From assembly GCF_051020985.1 (NCBI RefSeq), contig NC_134999.1:25081160-25145159 (forward strand): 64,000 nucleotides of DNA. The letters are read 5' to 3'. Source of the stretch: Nomia melanderi (lineage: Eukaryota; Arthropoda; Insecta; Hymenoptera; Halictidae). The notes beneath the pieces are model-generated. The model saw nothing but the letters and a program-made list of their open reading frames with translations, was not told the origin of the DNA and ran no database searches. Within the stretch, counting starts at the first letter, position 1. Each line of letters starts with the position of its first letter. Both the position numbers and the translations under genes were made by a program. Shown here in pieces: positions 1-12,935 of the stretch.

Positions 1-3000
1 ACTGCTAAGTCAAATGGCTACCCCCGGCCTTCCTGGCAATTCTGGCCGACGGAATCCAAGTTTTCCACTTTGGAAACCTGGTTTGTATAGTCTAATGTCA
101 ATTTTGACCAAAAGTATCCCGACCTTCCCATCGCTCAGGCAGATGTAGCTTTGGTCCCTATGAGACCTCGTCCTGGAGTCCCATCACTGCTAAGTCAAAT
201 GGCTACCCCCGGCCTTCCTGGCAATTCTGGCCGACGGAATCCAAGTTTTACACTTTGGAAACCTGGATTGAATAGTCTAAAGTCAATTTCGACCAAAAGT
301 ATCCCGACCTTCCCGTCGGTCAGCAGGATGTAGCTTTGGTCCCTATGAGACCTCGTCCTGGAGTCCCATCACTGCTAAGTCAAATGGCTACACCCGGCCT
401 TCCTGGCAATTCTGGCCGACGGAATCCAAGTTTTACACTTTGGAAACCTGGATTGAATAGTCTAAAGTCGAGTTCGACCAAAAGTATCCCGACTTTCCCA
501 TCGGTCAGCAGGATGTAGCCTTGGTCGTTATGAGACCTTGCCCTGGTGTCCCATCACTGCTAAGTCAAATGGCTACCCCCGACCTTCCTGGAAATTCTGG
601 CCGACGGTATCCAAGTTTTCCACTTTGGAAACCTGATTTCTATAGTCTGAAGTCAATTTCGACCAAAAGTATCCCATCCTTCCCATCGGTCAGTCGGATG
701 TAGCCTTGGTCGCTATGAGACCTTGTCCTGGAGTCCCATCACTGCTAAGTCAAATGGCTACCCCCGACCTTCCTGATAATTCTGTCCGACGGAATCCAAG
801 TTTTCCACTTTGGAAACCTATATTGTATAGTGTAAAGACATTTTCCACGAAAAGTATCCCGACCTTCCCATCGGTCAGCCGGATGTAGCCTAGGACTCCT
901 ATGAGACATCGTCCTGGAGTCCCATCACAGCTAAGTCAAATGGCTACCCCGACCTTCCTGCGAATTCTGGCCGACGGAATCCAAGTTTTCCACTTTGGAA
1001 ACCTGGATTGAATAGTCTAAAGTCAATTTCGACCAAAAGTATCCCGACCTTCCCATGGGTCAGCCGGATGTAGCTTTGGTCCCTATGAGACCTCGTCCTG
1101 GAGTCCCATCACTGCTAAGTCAAATGGCTACCCCCGACCTTCCTGCGAATTCTGGCCGACGGAATCCTAGTTTTCCACTTTGGAAACCTGGATTGAATAG
1201 TCTAAAGTCAATTTCGACCAAAAGTATCCCGACCTTCCCATCGGTCAGCCGGATGTAGCTTTGGTCCCTATGAGACCTCGTCCTGGAGTCCCATCACTGC
1301 TAAGTCAAATGGCTACCCCCGGCCTTCCTGGCAATTCTGGCCGACGGAATCCAAGTTTTAGACTTTGGAAACCTGGTTTGTATAGTCTAAAGTCATTTTC
1401 GACCAAAAGTATCCCGACCTTCCCATCGGTCTGCCGGATGTAGCCTCGGTCCCTATGAGACCTCGGCCTGGAGTCCCATCACTGCTAAGTCAAATGGCTA
1501 CCCCCGGCCTTCCTGCGAATTCTGGCCGACGGAATCCAAGTTTTAGACTTTGGATCCTGGATTGAATAGTCTAAAGTCAATTTCGACCAAAAGTATCCCG
1601 ACCTTCCCATCGGTCAGCCGGATGTAGCCTTGGTCGCTATGAGACCTTGTCCTGGAGTCCCATCACTGCTAAGTCAAATGGCTACCCCCGACCTTCCTGG
1701 AAATTCTGGCCGACGGAATCCAAGTTTTCCACTTTGGAAACCTGATTTCTATAGTCTGAAGTCAATTTCGACCAAAAGTATCCCATCCTTCCCATCGGTC
1801 AGTCGGATGTAGCCTTGGTCGCTATGAGACCTTGTCCTGGAGTCCCATCACTGCGAAGTTAAATGGCTACCCCCGACCTTCCTGCGAATTCTGGCCGACG
1901 GAATCCAAGTTTTAGACTTTGGAAACCTGGTTTGTATAGTCTAAAGTCATTTTCGACCAAAAGTATCCCGACCTTCCCATCGGTCTGCCGGATGTAGCCT
2001 CGGTTCCTATGAGACCTCGCCCTGGAGTCCCATCACTGCTAAGTCAAATGGCTACCCCCGGCCTTCCTGGCAATTCTGGCCGACGGAATCCAAGTTTTCC
2101 ACTTTGGAAACCTGGTTTGTATAGTCGAAAGTCATTTTCGACCAAAAGTATCCCAACCTTCCCATCGGTCAGGCGGATGTAGCCTTGGTCTTTATGAGAC
2201 CTCGTCCGGGAGTCACATCACAGCTAAGTCAAATGGCTACCCCCGACCTTCCTGGCTGTTCTGCCCAGCGGAATCCAAGTTTTCCACTTTGGAAACCTGG
2301 TTTGTATAGTCTAAAGTCAATTTCGACCAAAAGTATCCCGACCTTCCCATCGGTCAGCCGGCTGTAGCTTTGGTCCCTATGAGACCTCGTCCTGGAGTCC
2401 CATCACTGCTAAGTCAAATGGCTACCCCCGGCCTTCCTGGCAATTCTGGCCGTCGGAATCCAAGTTTTAGACTTTGGAAACCTGGATAGAATAGTCTAAA
2501 GTCAATTTCGACCAAAAGTATCCCGACCTTCCCATCGGTCAGCCGGATGTAGCCTTGCTTCCTATGAGACCTCGCCCTGGAGTCCCATCACTGCTTAGTC
2601 AAATGGCTACCCCCGGCCTTCCTGGCAATTCTGGCCGACGGAATCCAAGTTGTCCACTTTGGAAACCTGGATTGAATAGTCTAAATTCAATTTCGACCAA
2701 AAGTATCCCGACCTTCCCATCGGTCAGCCGGATGTAGCCTTGGTCGCTATGAGACCTTGCCCTGGTGTCCCATCACTGCTAAGTCAAATGGCTACCCCCG
2801 ACCTTCCTGGAAATTCTGGCCGACGGTATCCAAGTTTTCCACTTTGGAAACCTGATTTCTATAGTCTGAAGTCAATTTCGACCAAAAGTATCCCATCCTT
2901 CCCATCGGTCAGTCGGATGTAGCCTTGGTCGCTATGAGACCTTGTCCTGGAGTCCCATCACTGCGAAGTTAAATGGCTACCCCCGACCTTCCTGCGAATT

Positions 3001-6000
3001 CTGGCCGACGGAATCCAAGTTTTAGACTTTGGAAACCTGGTTTGTATAGTCTAAAGTCATTTTCGACCAAAAGTATGCCGACCTTCCCATCGGTCTGCCG
3101 GATGTAGCCTCGGTTCCTATGAGACCTCGCCCTGCAGTCCCATCACTGCTAAGTCAAATGGCTACCCCCGGCCTTCCTGGCAATTCTGGCCGACGGAATC
3201 CAAGTTTTCCACTTTGGAAACCTGGTTTGTATAGTCTAAAGTCAATTTCGACCAAAAGTATCCCGACCTTCCCATCGGTTAGCCGGATGTAGCTTTGGTC
3301 CCTATGAGACCTCGTCCTGGAGTCCCATCACTGCTAAGTCAAATGGCTACCCCCGGCCTTCCTGGCAATTCTGGCCGACGGAATCCAAGTTTTCCACTTT
3401 GGAAACCTGGTTTGTATAGTCTAAAGTCAATTTTGACCAAAAGTATCCCGACCTTCCCATCGCTCAGGCAGATGTAGCTTTGGTCCCTATGAGACCTCGT
3501 CCTGGAGTCCCATCACTGCTAAGTCAAATGGCTACCCCCGGCCTTCCTGGCAATTCTGGCCGACGGAATCCAAGTTTTACACTTTGGAAACCTGGATTGA
3601 ATAGTCTAAAGTCAATTTCGACCAAAAGTATCCCGACCTTCCCATCGGTCAGCAGGATGTAGCTTTGGTCCCTATGAGACCTCGTCCTGGAGTCCCATCA
3701 CTGCTAAGTCAAATGGCTACACCCGGCCTTCCTGGCAATTCTGGCCGACGGAATCCAAGTTTTACACTTTGGAAACCTGGATTGAATAGTCTAAAGTCGA
3801 TTTCGACCAAAAGTATCCCGACTTTCCCATCGGTCAGCCGGATGTAGCTTTGGTCCCTATGAGACCTCGTCCTGGAGTCCCATCACTGCTAAGTCAAATG
3901 GCTACCCCCGACCTTCCTGCGAATTCTGGCCGACGGAATCCAAGTTTTCCACTTTCGAAACCTGGATTGAATAGTCTAAAGTCAATTTCGACCAAAAGTA
4001 TCCCGACCTTCCCATCGGTCAGCCGGATGTAGCTTTGGTCCCTATGAGACCTCGTCCTGGAGTCCCATCACTGCTAAGTCAAATGGCTACCCCCAGCCTT
4101 CCTGGCAATTCTGGCCGACGGAATCCAAGTTGTCCACTTTGGAAACCTGGATTGAATAGTCTAAATTCAATTTCGACCAAAAGTATCCCGACCTTCCCAT
4201 CGGTCAGCCGGATGTAGCCTTGGTCGCTATGAGACCTTGCCCTGGTGTCCCATCACTGCTAAGTCAAATGGCTACCCCCGACCTTCCTGGAAATTCTGGC
4301 CGACGGTATCCAAGTTTTCCACTTTGGAAACCTGATTTCTATAGTCTGAAGTCAATTTCGACCAAAAGTATCCCATCCTTCCCATCGGTCAGTCGGATGT
4401 AGCCTTGGTCGCTATGAGACCTTGTCCTGGAGTCCCGTCACTGCGAAGTTAAATGGCTACCCCCGACCTTCCTGCGAATTCTGGCCGACGGAATCCAAGT
4501 TTTAGACTTTGGAAACCTGGTTTGTATAGTCTAAAGTCATTTTCGACCAAAAGTATCCCGACCTTCCCATCGGTCTGCCGGATGTAGCCTCGGTTCCTAT
4601 GAGACCTCGCCCTGCAGTCCCATCACTGCTAAGTCAAATGGCTACCCCCGGCCTTCCTGGCAATTCTGGCCGACGGAATCCAAGTTTTCCACTTTGGAAA
4701 CCTGGTTTGTATAGTCTAAAGTCAATTTCGACCAAAAGTATCCCGACCTTCCCATCGGTTAGCCGGATGTAGCTTTGGTCCCTATGAGACCTCGTCCTGG
4801 AGTCCCATCACTGCTAAGTCAAATGGCTACCCCCGGCCTTCCTGGCAATTCTGGCCGACGGAATCCAAGTTTTCCACTTTGGAAACCTGGTTTGTATAGT
4901 CTAAAGTCAATTTTGACCAAAAGTATCCCGACCTTCCCATCGCTCAGGCAGATGTAGCTTTGGTCCCTATGAGACCTCGTGCTGGAGTCCCATCACTGCT
5001 AAGTCAAATGGCTACCCCCGGCCTTCCTGGCAATTCTGGCCGACGGAATCCAAGTTTTACACTTTGGAAACCTGGTTTGTATAGTCTAAAGTCAATTTCG
5101 ACCAAAAGTATCCCGACCTTCCCATCGGTTAGCCGGATGTAGCTTTGGTCCCTATGAGACCTCGTCCTGGAGTCCCATCACTGCTAAGTCAAATGGCTAC
5201 CCCCGGCCTTCCTGGCAATTCTGGCCGACGGAATCCAAGTTTTCCACTTTGGAAACCTGGTTTGTATAGTCTAAAGTCATTTTCGACCAAAAGTATCCCG
5301 ACCTTCCCATCGGTCTGCCGGATGTAGCCTCGGTTCCTATGAGACCTCGCCCTGCAGTCCCATCACTGCTAAGTCAAATGGCTACCCCCGGCCTTCCTGG
5401 CAATTCTGGCCGACGGAATCCAAGTTTTCCACTTTGGAAACCTGGATTGAATAGTCTAAAGTCAATTTCGACCAAAAGTATCCCGACCTTCCCGTCGGTC
5501 AGCAGGATGTAGCTTTGGTCCCTATGAGACCTCGTCCTGGAGTCCCATCACTGCTATTTCAAATGGCTACCCCCGGCCTTCCTGCGAATTCTGGCCGACG
5601 GAATCCAAGTTTTAGACTTTGGATCCTGGATTGAATAGTCTAAAGTCAATTTCGACCAAAAGTATCCCGACCTTCCCATCGGTCAGCCGGATGTAGCCTT
5701 GGTCGCTATGAGACCTTGTCCTGGAGTCCCATCACTGCTAAGTCAAATGGCTACCCCCGACCTTCCTGGAAATTCTGGCCGACGGAATCCAAGTTTTCCA
5801 CTTTGGAAACCTGATTTCTATAGTCTGAAGTCAATTTCGACCAAAAGTATCCCATCCTTCCCATCGGTCAGTCGGATGTAGCCTTGGTCGCTATGAGACC
5901 TTGTCCTGGAGTCCCATCACTGCTAAGTCAAATGGCTACCCCCGACCTTCCTGATAATTCTGTCCGACGGAATCCAAGTTTTCCACTTTGGAAACCTATA

Positions 6001-9000
6001 TTGTATAGTGTAAAGACATTTTCCACGAAAAGTATCCCGACCTTCCCATCGGTCAGCCGGATGTAGCCTAGGACTCCTATGAGACATCGTCCTGGAGTCC
6101 CATCACAGCTAAGTCAAATGGCTACCCCCGACCTTCCTGCGAATTCTGGCCGACGGAATCCAAGTTTTCCACTTTGGAAACCTAGATTGAATAGTCTAAA
6201 GTCAATTTCGACCAAAAGTATCCCGACCTTCCCATGGGTCAGCCGGATGTAGCTTTGGTCCCTATGAGACCTCGTCCTGGAGTCCCATCACTGCTAAGTC
6301 AAATGGCTACCCCCGACCTTCCTGCGAATTCTGGCCGACGGAATCCTAGTTTTCCACTTTGGAAACCTGGATTGAATAGTCTAAAGTCAATTTCGACCAA
6401 AAGTATCCCGACCTTCCCAGCGGTCAGCCGGATGTAGCTTTGGTCCCTATGAGACCTCGTCCTGGAGTCCCATCACTGCTAAGTCAAATGGCTACCCCCG
6501 GCCTTCCTGGCAATTCTGGCCGACGGAATCCAAGTTTTAGACTTTGGAAACCTGGTTTGTATAGTCTAAAGTCATTTTCGACCAAAAGTATCCCGACCTT
6601 CCCATCGGTCTGCCGGATGTAGCCTCGGTCCCTATGAGACCTCGGCCTGGAGTCCCATCACTGCTAAGTCAAATGGCTACCCCCGGCCTTCCTGCGAATT
6701 CTGGCCGACGGAATCCAAGTTTTAGACTTTGGATCCTGGATTGAATAGTCTAAAGTCAATTTCGACCAAAAGTATCCCGACCTTCCCATCGGTCAGCCGG
6801 ATGTAGCCTTGGTCGCTATGAGACCTTGTCCTGGAGTCCCATCACTGCTAAGTCAAATGGCTACCCCCGACCTTCCTGGAAATTCTGGCCGACGGAATCC
6901 AAGTTTTCCACTTTGGAAACCTGATTTCTATAGTCTGAAGTCAATTTCGACCAAAAGTATCCCATCCTTCCCATCGGTCAGTCGGATGTAGCCTTGGTCG
7001 CTATGAGACCTTGTCCTGGAGTCCCATCACTGCGAAGTTAAATGGCTACCCCCGACCTTCCTGCGAATTCTGGCCGACGGAATCCAAGTTTTAGACTTTG
7101 GAAACCTGGTTTGTATAGTCTAAAGTCATTTTCGACCAAAAGTATCCCGACCTTCCCATCGGTCTGCCGGATGTAGCCTCGGTTCCTATGAGACCTCGCC
7201 CTGGAGTCCCATCACTGCTAAGTCAAATGGCTACCCCCGGCCTTCCTGGCAATTCTGGCCGACGGAATCCAAGTTTTCCACTTTGGAAACCTGGTTTGTA
7301 TAGTCGAAAGTCATTTTCGACCAAAAGTATCCCAACCTTCCCATCGGTCAGGCGGATGTAGCCTTGGTCTTTATGAGACCTCGTCCGGGAGTCACATCAC
7401 AGCTAAGTCAAATGGCTACCCCCGACCTTCCTGGCTGTTCTGCCCAGCGGAATCCAAGTTTTCCACTTTGGAAACCTGGTTTGTATAGTCTAAAGTCAAT
7501 TTCGACCAAAAGTATCCCGACCTTCCCATCGGTCAGCCGGCTGTAGCTTTGGTCCCTATGAGACCTCGTCCTGGAGTCCCATCACTGCTAAGTCAAATGG
7601 CTACCCCCGGCCTTCCTGGCAATTCTGGCCGTCGGAATCCAAGTTTTAGACTTTGGAAACCTGGATAGAATAGTCTAAAGTCAATTTCGACCAAAAGTAT
7701 CCCGACCTTCCCATCGGTCAGCCGGATGTAGCCTTGCTTCCTATGAGACCTCGCCCTGGAGTCCCATCACTGCTTAGTCAAATGGCTACCCCCGGCCTTC
7801 CTGGCAATTCTGGCCGACGGAATCCAAGTTGTCCACTTTGGAAACCTGGATTGAATAGTCTAAATTCAATTTCGACCAAAAGTATCCCGACCTTCCCATC
7901 GGTCAGCCGGATGTAGCCTTGGTCGCTATGAGACCTTGCCCTGGTGTCCCATCACTGCTAAGTCAAATGGCTACCCCCGACCTTCCTGGAAATTCTGGCC
8001 GACGGTATCCAAGTTTTCCACTTTGGAAACCTGATTTCTATAGTCTGAAGTCAATTTCGACCAAAAGTATCCCATCCTTCCCATCGGTCAGTCGGATGTA
8101 GCCTTGGTCGCTATGAGACCTTGTCCTGGAGTCCCATCACTGCGAAGTTAAATGGCTACCCCCGACCTTCCTGCGAATTCTGGCCGACGGAATCCAAGTT
8201 TTAGACTTTGGAAACCTGGTTTGTATAGTCTAAAGTCATTTTCGACCAAAAGTATGCCGACCTTCCCATCGGTCTGCCGGATGTAGCCTCGGTTCCTATG
8301 AGACCTCGCCCTGCAGTCCCATCACTGCTAAGTCAAATGGCTACCCCCGGCCTTCCTGGCAATTCTGGCCGACGGAATCCAAGTTTTCCACTTTGGAAAC
8401 CTGGTTTGTATAGTCTAAAGTCAATTTCGACCAAAAGTATCCCGACCTTCCCATCGGTTAGCCGGATGTAGCTTTGGTCCCTATGAGACCTCGTCCTGGA
8501 GTCCCATCACTGCTAAGTCAAATGGCTACCCCCGGCCTTCCTGGCAATTCTGGCCGACGGAATCCAAGTTTTCCACTTTGGAAACCTGGTTTGTATAGTC
8601 TAAAGTCAATTTTGACCAAAAGTATCCCGACCTTCCCATCGCTCAGGCAGATGTAGCTTTGGTCCCTATGAGACCTCGTCCTGGAGTCCCATCACTGCTA
8701 AGTCAAATGGCTACCCCCGGCCTTCCTGGCAATTCTGGCCGACGGAATCCAAGTTTTACACTTTGGAAACCTGGATTGAATAGTCTAAAGTCAATTTCGA
8801 CCAAAAGTATCCCGACCTTCCCATCGGTCAGCAGGATGTAGCTTTGGTCCCTATGAGACCTCGTCCTGGAGTCCCATCACTGCTAAGTCAAATGGCTACA
8901 CCCGGCCTTCCTGGCAATTCTGGCCGACGGAATCCAAGTTTTACACTTTGGAAACCTGGTTTGTATAGTCTAAAGTCATTTTCGACCAAAAGTATCCCGA

Positions 9001-9786
9001 CCTTCCCATCGGTCTGCCGGATGTAGCTTTGGTCCCTATGAGACCTCGTCCTGGAGTCCCATCACTGCTAATTCAAATGGCTACCCCCGGCCTTCCTGCG
9101 AATTCTGGCCGACGGAATCCAAGTTTTAGACTTTGGATCCTGGATTGAATAGTCTAAAGTCAATTTCGACCAAAAGTATCCCGACCTTCCCATCGGTCAG
9201 CCGGATGTAGCCTTGGTCGCTATGAGACCTTGTCCTGGAGTCCCATCACTGCTAAGTCAAATGGCTACCCCCGACCTTCCTGGAAATTCTGGCCGACGGA
9301 ATCCAAGTTTTCCACTTTGGAAACCTGATTTCTATAGTCTGAAGTCAATTTCGACCAAAAGTATCCCATCCTTCCCATCGGTCAGTCGGATGTAGCCTTG
9401 GTCGCTATGAGACCTTGTCCTGGAGTCCCATCACTGCGAAGTTAAATGGCTACCCCCGACCTTCCTGCGAATTCTGGCCGACGGAATCCAAGTTTTAGAC
9501 TTTGGAAACCTGGTTTGTATAGTCTAAAGTCATTTTCGACCAAAAGTATCCCGACCTTCCCATCGGTCTGCCGGATGTAGCCTCGGTTCCTATGAGACCT
9601 CGCCCTGGAGTCCCATCACTGCTAAGTCAAATGGCTACCCCCGGCCTTCCTGGCTGTTCTGCCCAGCGGAATCCAAGTTTTCCACTTTGGCAACCTGGTT
9701 TGTATAGTCTAATGTCATTTACGACCAAAAGTATCCCGACCTTCCCATCGGTCAGCCGGATGTAGCCTTGGTCCCTATGAGACCTC
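1..9786. repeat. 185-bp satellite array with higher-order structure
   Basis: About 53 head-to-tail copies of a 185-bp monomer, each recognisable by 'ctatgagacc', 'aagtcaaatggctac', 'ggccgacggaatccaag' and 'tcgaccaaaagtatccc'. Variant monomers recur at fixed spacing: the variant reading ...KPILYSVKT... lies at 706 and 5,884, and matching variants from 1,055 to about 3,660 recur 5,179 bases later (28 monomers). A shorter period of 1,480 bases (8 monomers) links 2,555-3,477 with 4,035-4,957, and 1-500 resembles 3,330 onward. Each monomer has a 60-codon stretch opening at TTG or CTG and closed by TAG. Because 185 is not a multiple of three, these frames cannot join, so I treat them as a by-product of monomer identity. 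The array begins outside the window and ends at 9,786, where hairpin-rich repeat DNA takes over. Confidence 0.97.
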
Positions 9787-9842
9787 TTATAAGGCGAAGC
9801 TATGTCCGAGTTAAGATTGTAGCCCCTCATTTTGAGCTTGCT

Positions 9843-9903
9843 GAGTCAGAGACTTTTTCTCTGATTCGCCTCACGCTCGAATCAAGGACTTCTTCCTTGA
9901 TTC
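9843..9903 (+). other. Hairpin pair I/II, first of eleven
   Basis: Hairpin I (9,843-9,867) has arms GAGTCAGAGA and TCTCTGATTC. Hairpin II (9,879-9,903) has arms GAATCAAGGA and TCCTTGATTC with loop CTTCT. Elsewhere hairpin I has arms GAATCAGAGA and TCTCTGATTC with the same CTTCT loop, so I and II differ by GA/TC versus AG/CT, a fully compensatory double change. Further pairs start near 10,329, 10,502, 24,714, 24,887, 25,695, 25,868, 26,676, 26,849, 27,656 and 27,829. I take these as related RNA or cruciform stem-loops; function unknown. Confidence 0.8.
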
Positions 9904-10105
9904 CCTCCCTGTACTGCGATGATTGTATAATAAAAGTATGCGTTGCGGTTGAACTGCGTTAGAATTAAGCGTGCGAAAGAAGACGTCGATCATCCGCCGT
10001 GGGATACTCCATTATTTCAGACTCAAGAAAGAAGACAGCCGCCGCGGAATTATTCTTAAGTGCGATACTGATCACTGCGTTTAAAATAAGGTTTAGAATA
10101 AGAAC

Positions 10106-10141
10106 GGGAGGTGGGTGGAATTGAATTTCCACCCACCTCCC
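10106..10141 (+). other. Perfect 15-bp-stem hairpin (type S)
   Basis: The arms are GGGAGGTGGGTGGAA (10,106-10,120) and TTCCACCCACCTCCC (10,127-10,141), with loop TTGAAT. The same structure recurs at 10,842-10,875, 15,021-15,056, 24,168-24,203, 25,148-25,184, 26,129-26,165 and 27,109-27,145. At 28,090-28,120 the 3' arm is cut short by a MITE. In the 980-bp units one central pair is C-C; at 10,842 two pairs become wobble. Confidence 0.85.
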
Positions 10142-10440
10142 AGGGTCTCATTCGCAGCAACCCCCACGTGGTGGACCTGGAAACTAGAACTATCGCCGTC
10201 AGAGTAGTCCCTGTCGAGGATGGTGCTAGGCGAATGACTGCGAATTGTGTTAAATATGCCGAGTAGTTATTCTTTATTTTAATTCTGATAGTGGTTTGTT
10301 TCGCATTACCGTGATATTGCCTATTTCCAATCAGATTCCTCTTCTCTGATTTTTCTCATATCGAATCAAGAACTTCCTCCTTGATTCCGTTCCTGTGCGT
10401 CTTGTCACCATAATTGCTCGGCATATGTGAGACGAATGTA

Positions 10441-10985
10441 TCGTTTTATAAGGCGAAACTATGTCAGAATTAAGATTGTATCCCCCAATTTTGCTCTTGT
10501 TGAATAAGAGACTTCTTTTCTGATTCGCCTCATGCTCGAATCAAGGATTTCTTCCTTGATTTACTCCCCATACTGCGATGATTGTATAATATAAGTGATG
10601 CGTTGAGCGTGAACTCTAGGATACATTATTTCAGGCTCAAGGAAGAAGACATCGATCGACCGCCGTGGGATACATCGCTTCATTTACTAATTATGCTATA
10701 TTAATCCCATATTACTATTTATTGCTATGTGTTCCTGCATTTCAGTACAGACTCAAGAAAGAAGGCAGCTGGCGTGGGATTATTTTTAAGTGCGAAACCC
10801 ACAAATGCGTTGATAATAATACTATATGTCGAATTAGAAACGGAGGTCGATGGAATTGAATTTCTATCCGCCTCCCAGGGTCTCATTCGCAGCAACCTCC
10901 ACGTGGTAGACCTGGAAACCAGCAGCATCGCCGATGGAGTACATTCCCATCGAGGATGCTGCTAGGCTAATCGGCTGCGGGATTG
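10441..10985 (+). repeat. Diverged copy of the 980-bp hairpin repeat (copy 2)
   Basis: A second, more diverged partial copy. It starts at 'ttataaggcgaaactatg', carries a hairpin pair at 10,502-10,562 and the long-stem hairpin at 10,842-10,875, and ends near 'gctaggctaatcggctgcg'. In the long stem the changes relative to copy 1 include T-G and G-T pairs that keep the + strand helix. Confidence 0.75.
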
Positions 10986-11247
10986 TATTAAATTGTATTA
11001 AGACATTGTGCGCCGATTAAATTTCAGATACTAAAACATGGGCGTCAATGATTATATTGATACATTGTTAAACATCAATCATACTGAAATTTATAACCAA
11101 TGGAAAAGAATAATAAATTGGATTTTGTAATTTTACTTTGCATTTTTATTAAATATATGTAAAATGTTACATTAACGTAGGATTAACAATTAAATAATAG
11201 ACTAAAAAGGAGGACGCGATGAAACTCAAGGAGGTCGCGAGTATGCT
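10986..11247. other. AT-rich stretch, no gene seen
   Basis: An AT-rich linker between the hairpin repeats and duplicated segment A. No ORF, RNA gene or repeat that I can support. Confidence 0.5.
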
Positions 11248-11460
11248 GGGGACCTTCGACCTTATAAGGACAGTCTTGACAGTGGAGGGCTCAGTTCCTC
11301 GCGAACTCTTCAACTGCGAGGATGGGGGAGGACCAGCAGACCCTCCTGGACTATCCTGGACTATCCTGGGCTACCCTGGGCTACCCTGGGCTACACTGGG
11401 CTACACTGGTCTACTCCTACCTTCACTCTGGGGCACTGGTGACCACTACTGGCTACCATC
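11248..11460 (+). repeat. Single unit related to the 170-bp minisatellite, with a 10-bp repeat inside
   Basis: It opens with 'cttcgaccttataagga' and 'ctcagttcctcgcgaactc', as each copy B unit does, and ends with 'ctactcctacc'. The middle (about 11,346-11,411) is a 10-bp repeat drifting from 'tggactatcc' to 'tgggctaccc' to 'tgggctacac'. This is the unexpanded counterpart of the copy B array. Confidence 0.8.
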
Positions 11461-12432
11461 GATCAGTCGGGATTAATGCAGATCCATGGTGGCCAGTACT
11501 GGTGAATGCCAACGAGTGGTCCTCGGCTTCTCCTAAGCTATGTACCGATTGCGAACAGCGATCGGTGAGTCGCATGCTCTTTCTTTTTAACTCCAGTCAC
11601 CGATCATGTCGTAGGATGAATGGTCCGTACCGATACCGGTGACTGGTGGTACCATTTTAGTAGTTTTTGATTGTGTGAGTGCAGTGACCTCGGATATGCC
11701 TCTCGAGGCATACCCGAGAGTAGTAGCATATTTTAATTTATTTATTAGATACGATAGGGTTTTCTTGTACGTCGCGTTTAAAGTTAACTGTAAATACTAG
11801 CAACAATACTTTGACTTTTTACCGAATTACGAGTAACGTAACTTTATTCTGTACTATGATATGTAAGATATAACACAACCTTCAACATCGAATATTCAGA
11901 TAATAAGATTGGGAACTTAGTGGTACATTAATTGTATCAATAGGTTCAGTCTGCTTTTTGATTTTTAAAGTTCGACTAACATACAGTCGATTGAAATGAT
12001 TGATTATTCGCGTTAAAGTTAATTTAATCGCTGAAATATCACAGTAAATATCGTACAAGAAAACATTTCGCGACGGTTAGGTCTCTGAATCGATCAACTA
12101 CTTGTAAAACATTCTTGTGATATTAGAAACAGCTGCTTCGACAAAGGGATCACCTAAGTATTTTTGAAAATGTGTTAAAAGTTTAAAATAGAATCATTCA
12201 TATTGCTATTTCACTTAGAGTCTCATTTTCTATTAAATTTCAATTTCTCTTATTGTTTTATCGAATATTACAGTAGTTGTACATTAGTACACTCTTCATT
12301 TCTAAAGTTAGAGAATAAAATTCTTAATTCTGAGTCAATTAAAGTAATTGTTGAGAACCAAAGAACATTAGTCCGTTAGAAAAATCAGAAACTAACATGA
12401 TTTTATAGCTAGGATTTTCAGGATATTGTTTC

Positions 12433-12499
12433 CATGTTCATTGTTCGATCTCTCTCAAGAGCCCAGGTGCTACTTCGGAGAGTGAGAGCAATGGGCATG
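12433..12499 (+). ncRNA. Conserved hairpin H1, copy A (candidate structured RNA)
   Basis: A 67-nt foldback. The outer arms CATGTTCATTGTTC (12,433-12,446) and GAGCAATGGGCATG (12,486-12,499) pair over all 14 positions (three G-U), followed by a 3-nt internal loop and CTCTCT with GGAGAG. In copy B the two substitutions in the 5' arm (A to G, T to C) both keep pairing with the unchanged 3' arm. The wobbles work only for a + strand transcript. It is precursor-miRNA-like in size, but no known miRNA is recognised. Confidence 0.5.
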
Positions 12500-12570
12500 A
12501 TGAAATTGTTATTATTTAAACATGTGAGCGATTGGAAATGGTTAGCGTATCGTGCCCGACGTATTATCCA

Positions 12571-12611
12571 CTTGTGTGTGTGTGTGCGTGTGTGTGTGTG
12601 TGTGTGTGTGG
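12571..12611. repeat. (TG)n microsatellite
   Basis: About 20 TG repeats with one CG interruption. The equivalent site in copy B (about 21,576) has only a few. Confidence 0.95.
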
Positions 12612-12935
12612 TTAGGAAGTGGAAATGCGTCGGACTTTATAATATGACAAATACTCTTTATACGTATATATTCCAGTTACTGTAAATGAAATATATAAAT
12701 TGTTTGTGGAATATATACACACTCTTCCTTATTCCCTTATTCAATAGAGTACGAATATTAACATATTAGAATACTTTGATCGTCCATACGTTACCAAACG
12801 ACATAAAGAAGGGTAGAATTATATTAATTTCAATGACTTATTCGTGCCAAGTAAAATATTTTCTCAAAGATCGTTAGCCATTGCCAGTCGATTTCAGGAA
12901 TTGATATACTAGAGTATGAGAATGTGGTTGTTAGT

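Larger units (their letters stand above)
9787..10440 (+). repeat. Diverged, internally deleted copy of the 980-bp hairpin repeat (copy 1)
   Basis: It aligns by eye to the 980-bp units at 24,071-28,120 but lacks the GC-rich middle (the equivalent of about 24,340-24,700). It retains 'gcgttagaattaagcgtgcgaaagaagacg', the 15-bp-stem hairpin at 10,106-10,141, the 'cagcaac-cccacgtggtggacctggaaac' segment and two hairpin pairs (9,843-9,903 and 10,329-10,387). It follows the 185-bp satellite directly. No protein coding is visible. Confidence 0.8.

Noticed and set aside
1..9586. A tandem family of 60-residue proteins in the satellite
   Set aside because: Frames open at TTG/CTG, exist only because the monomer is repeated, and cannot be joined because the unit is not a multiple of three.
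1..9786. CRISPR array
   Set aside because: Regular repeats, but the whole 185-bp unit is conserved with no unique spacers, and the context is eukaryotic.
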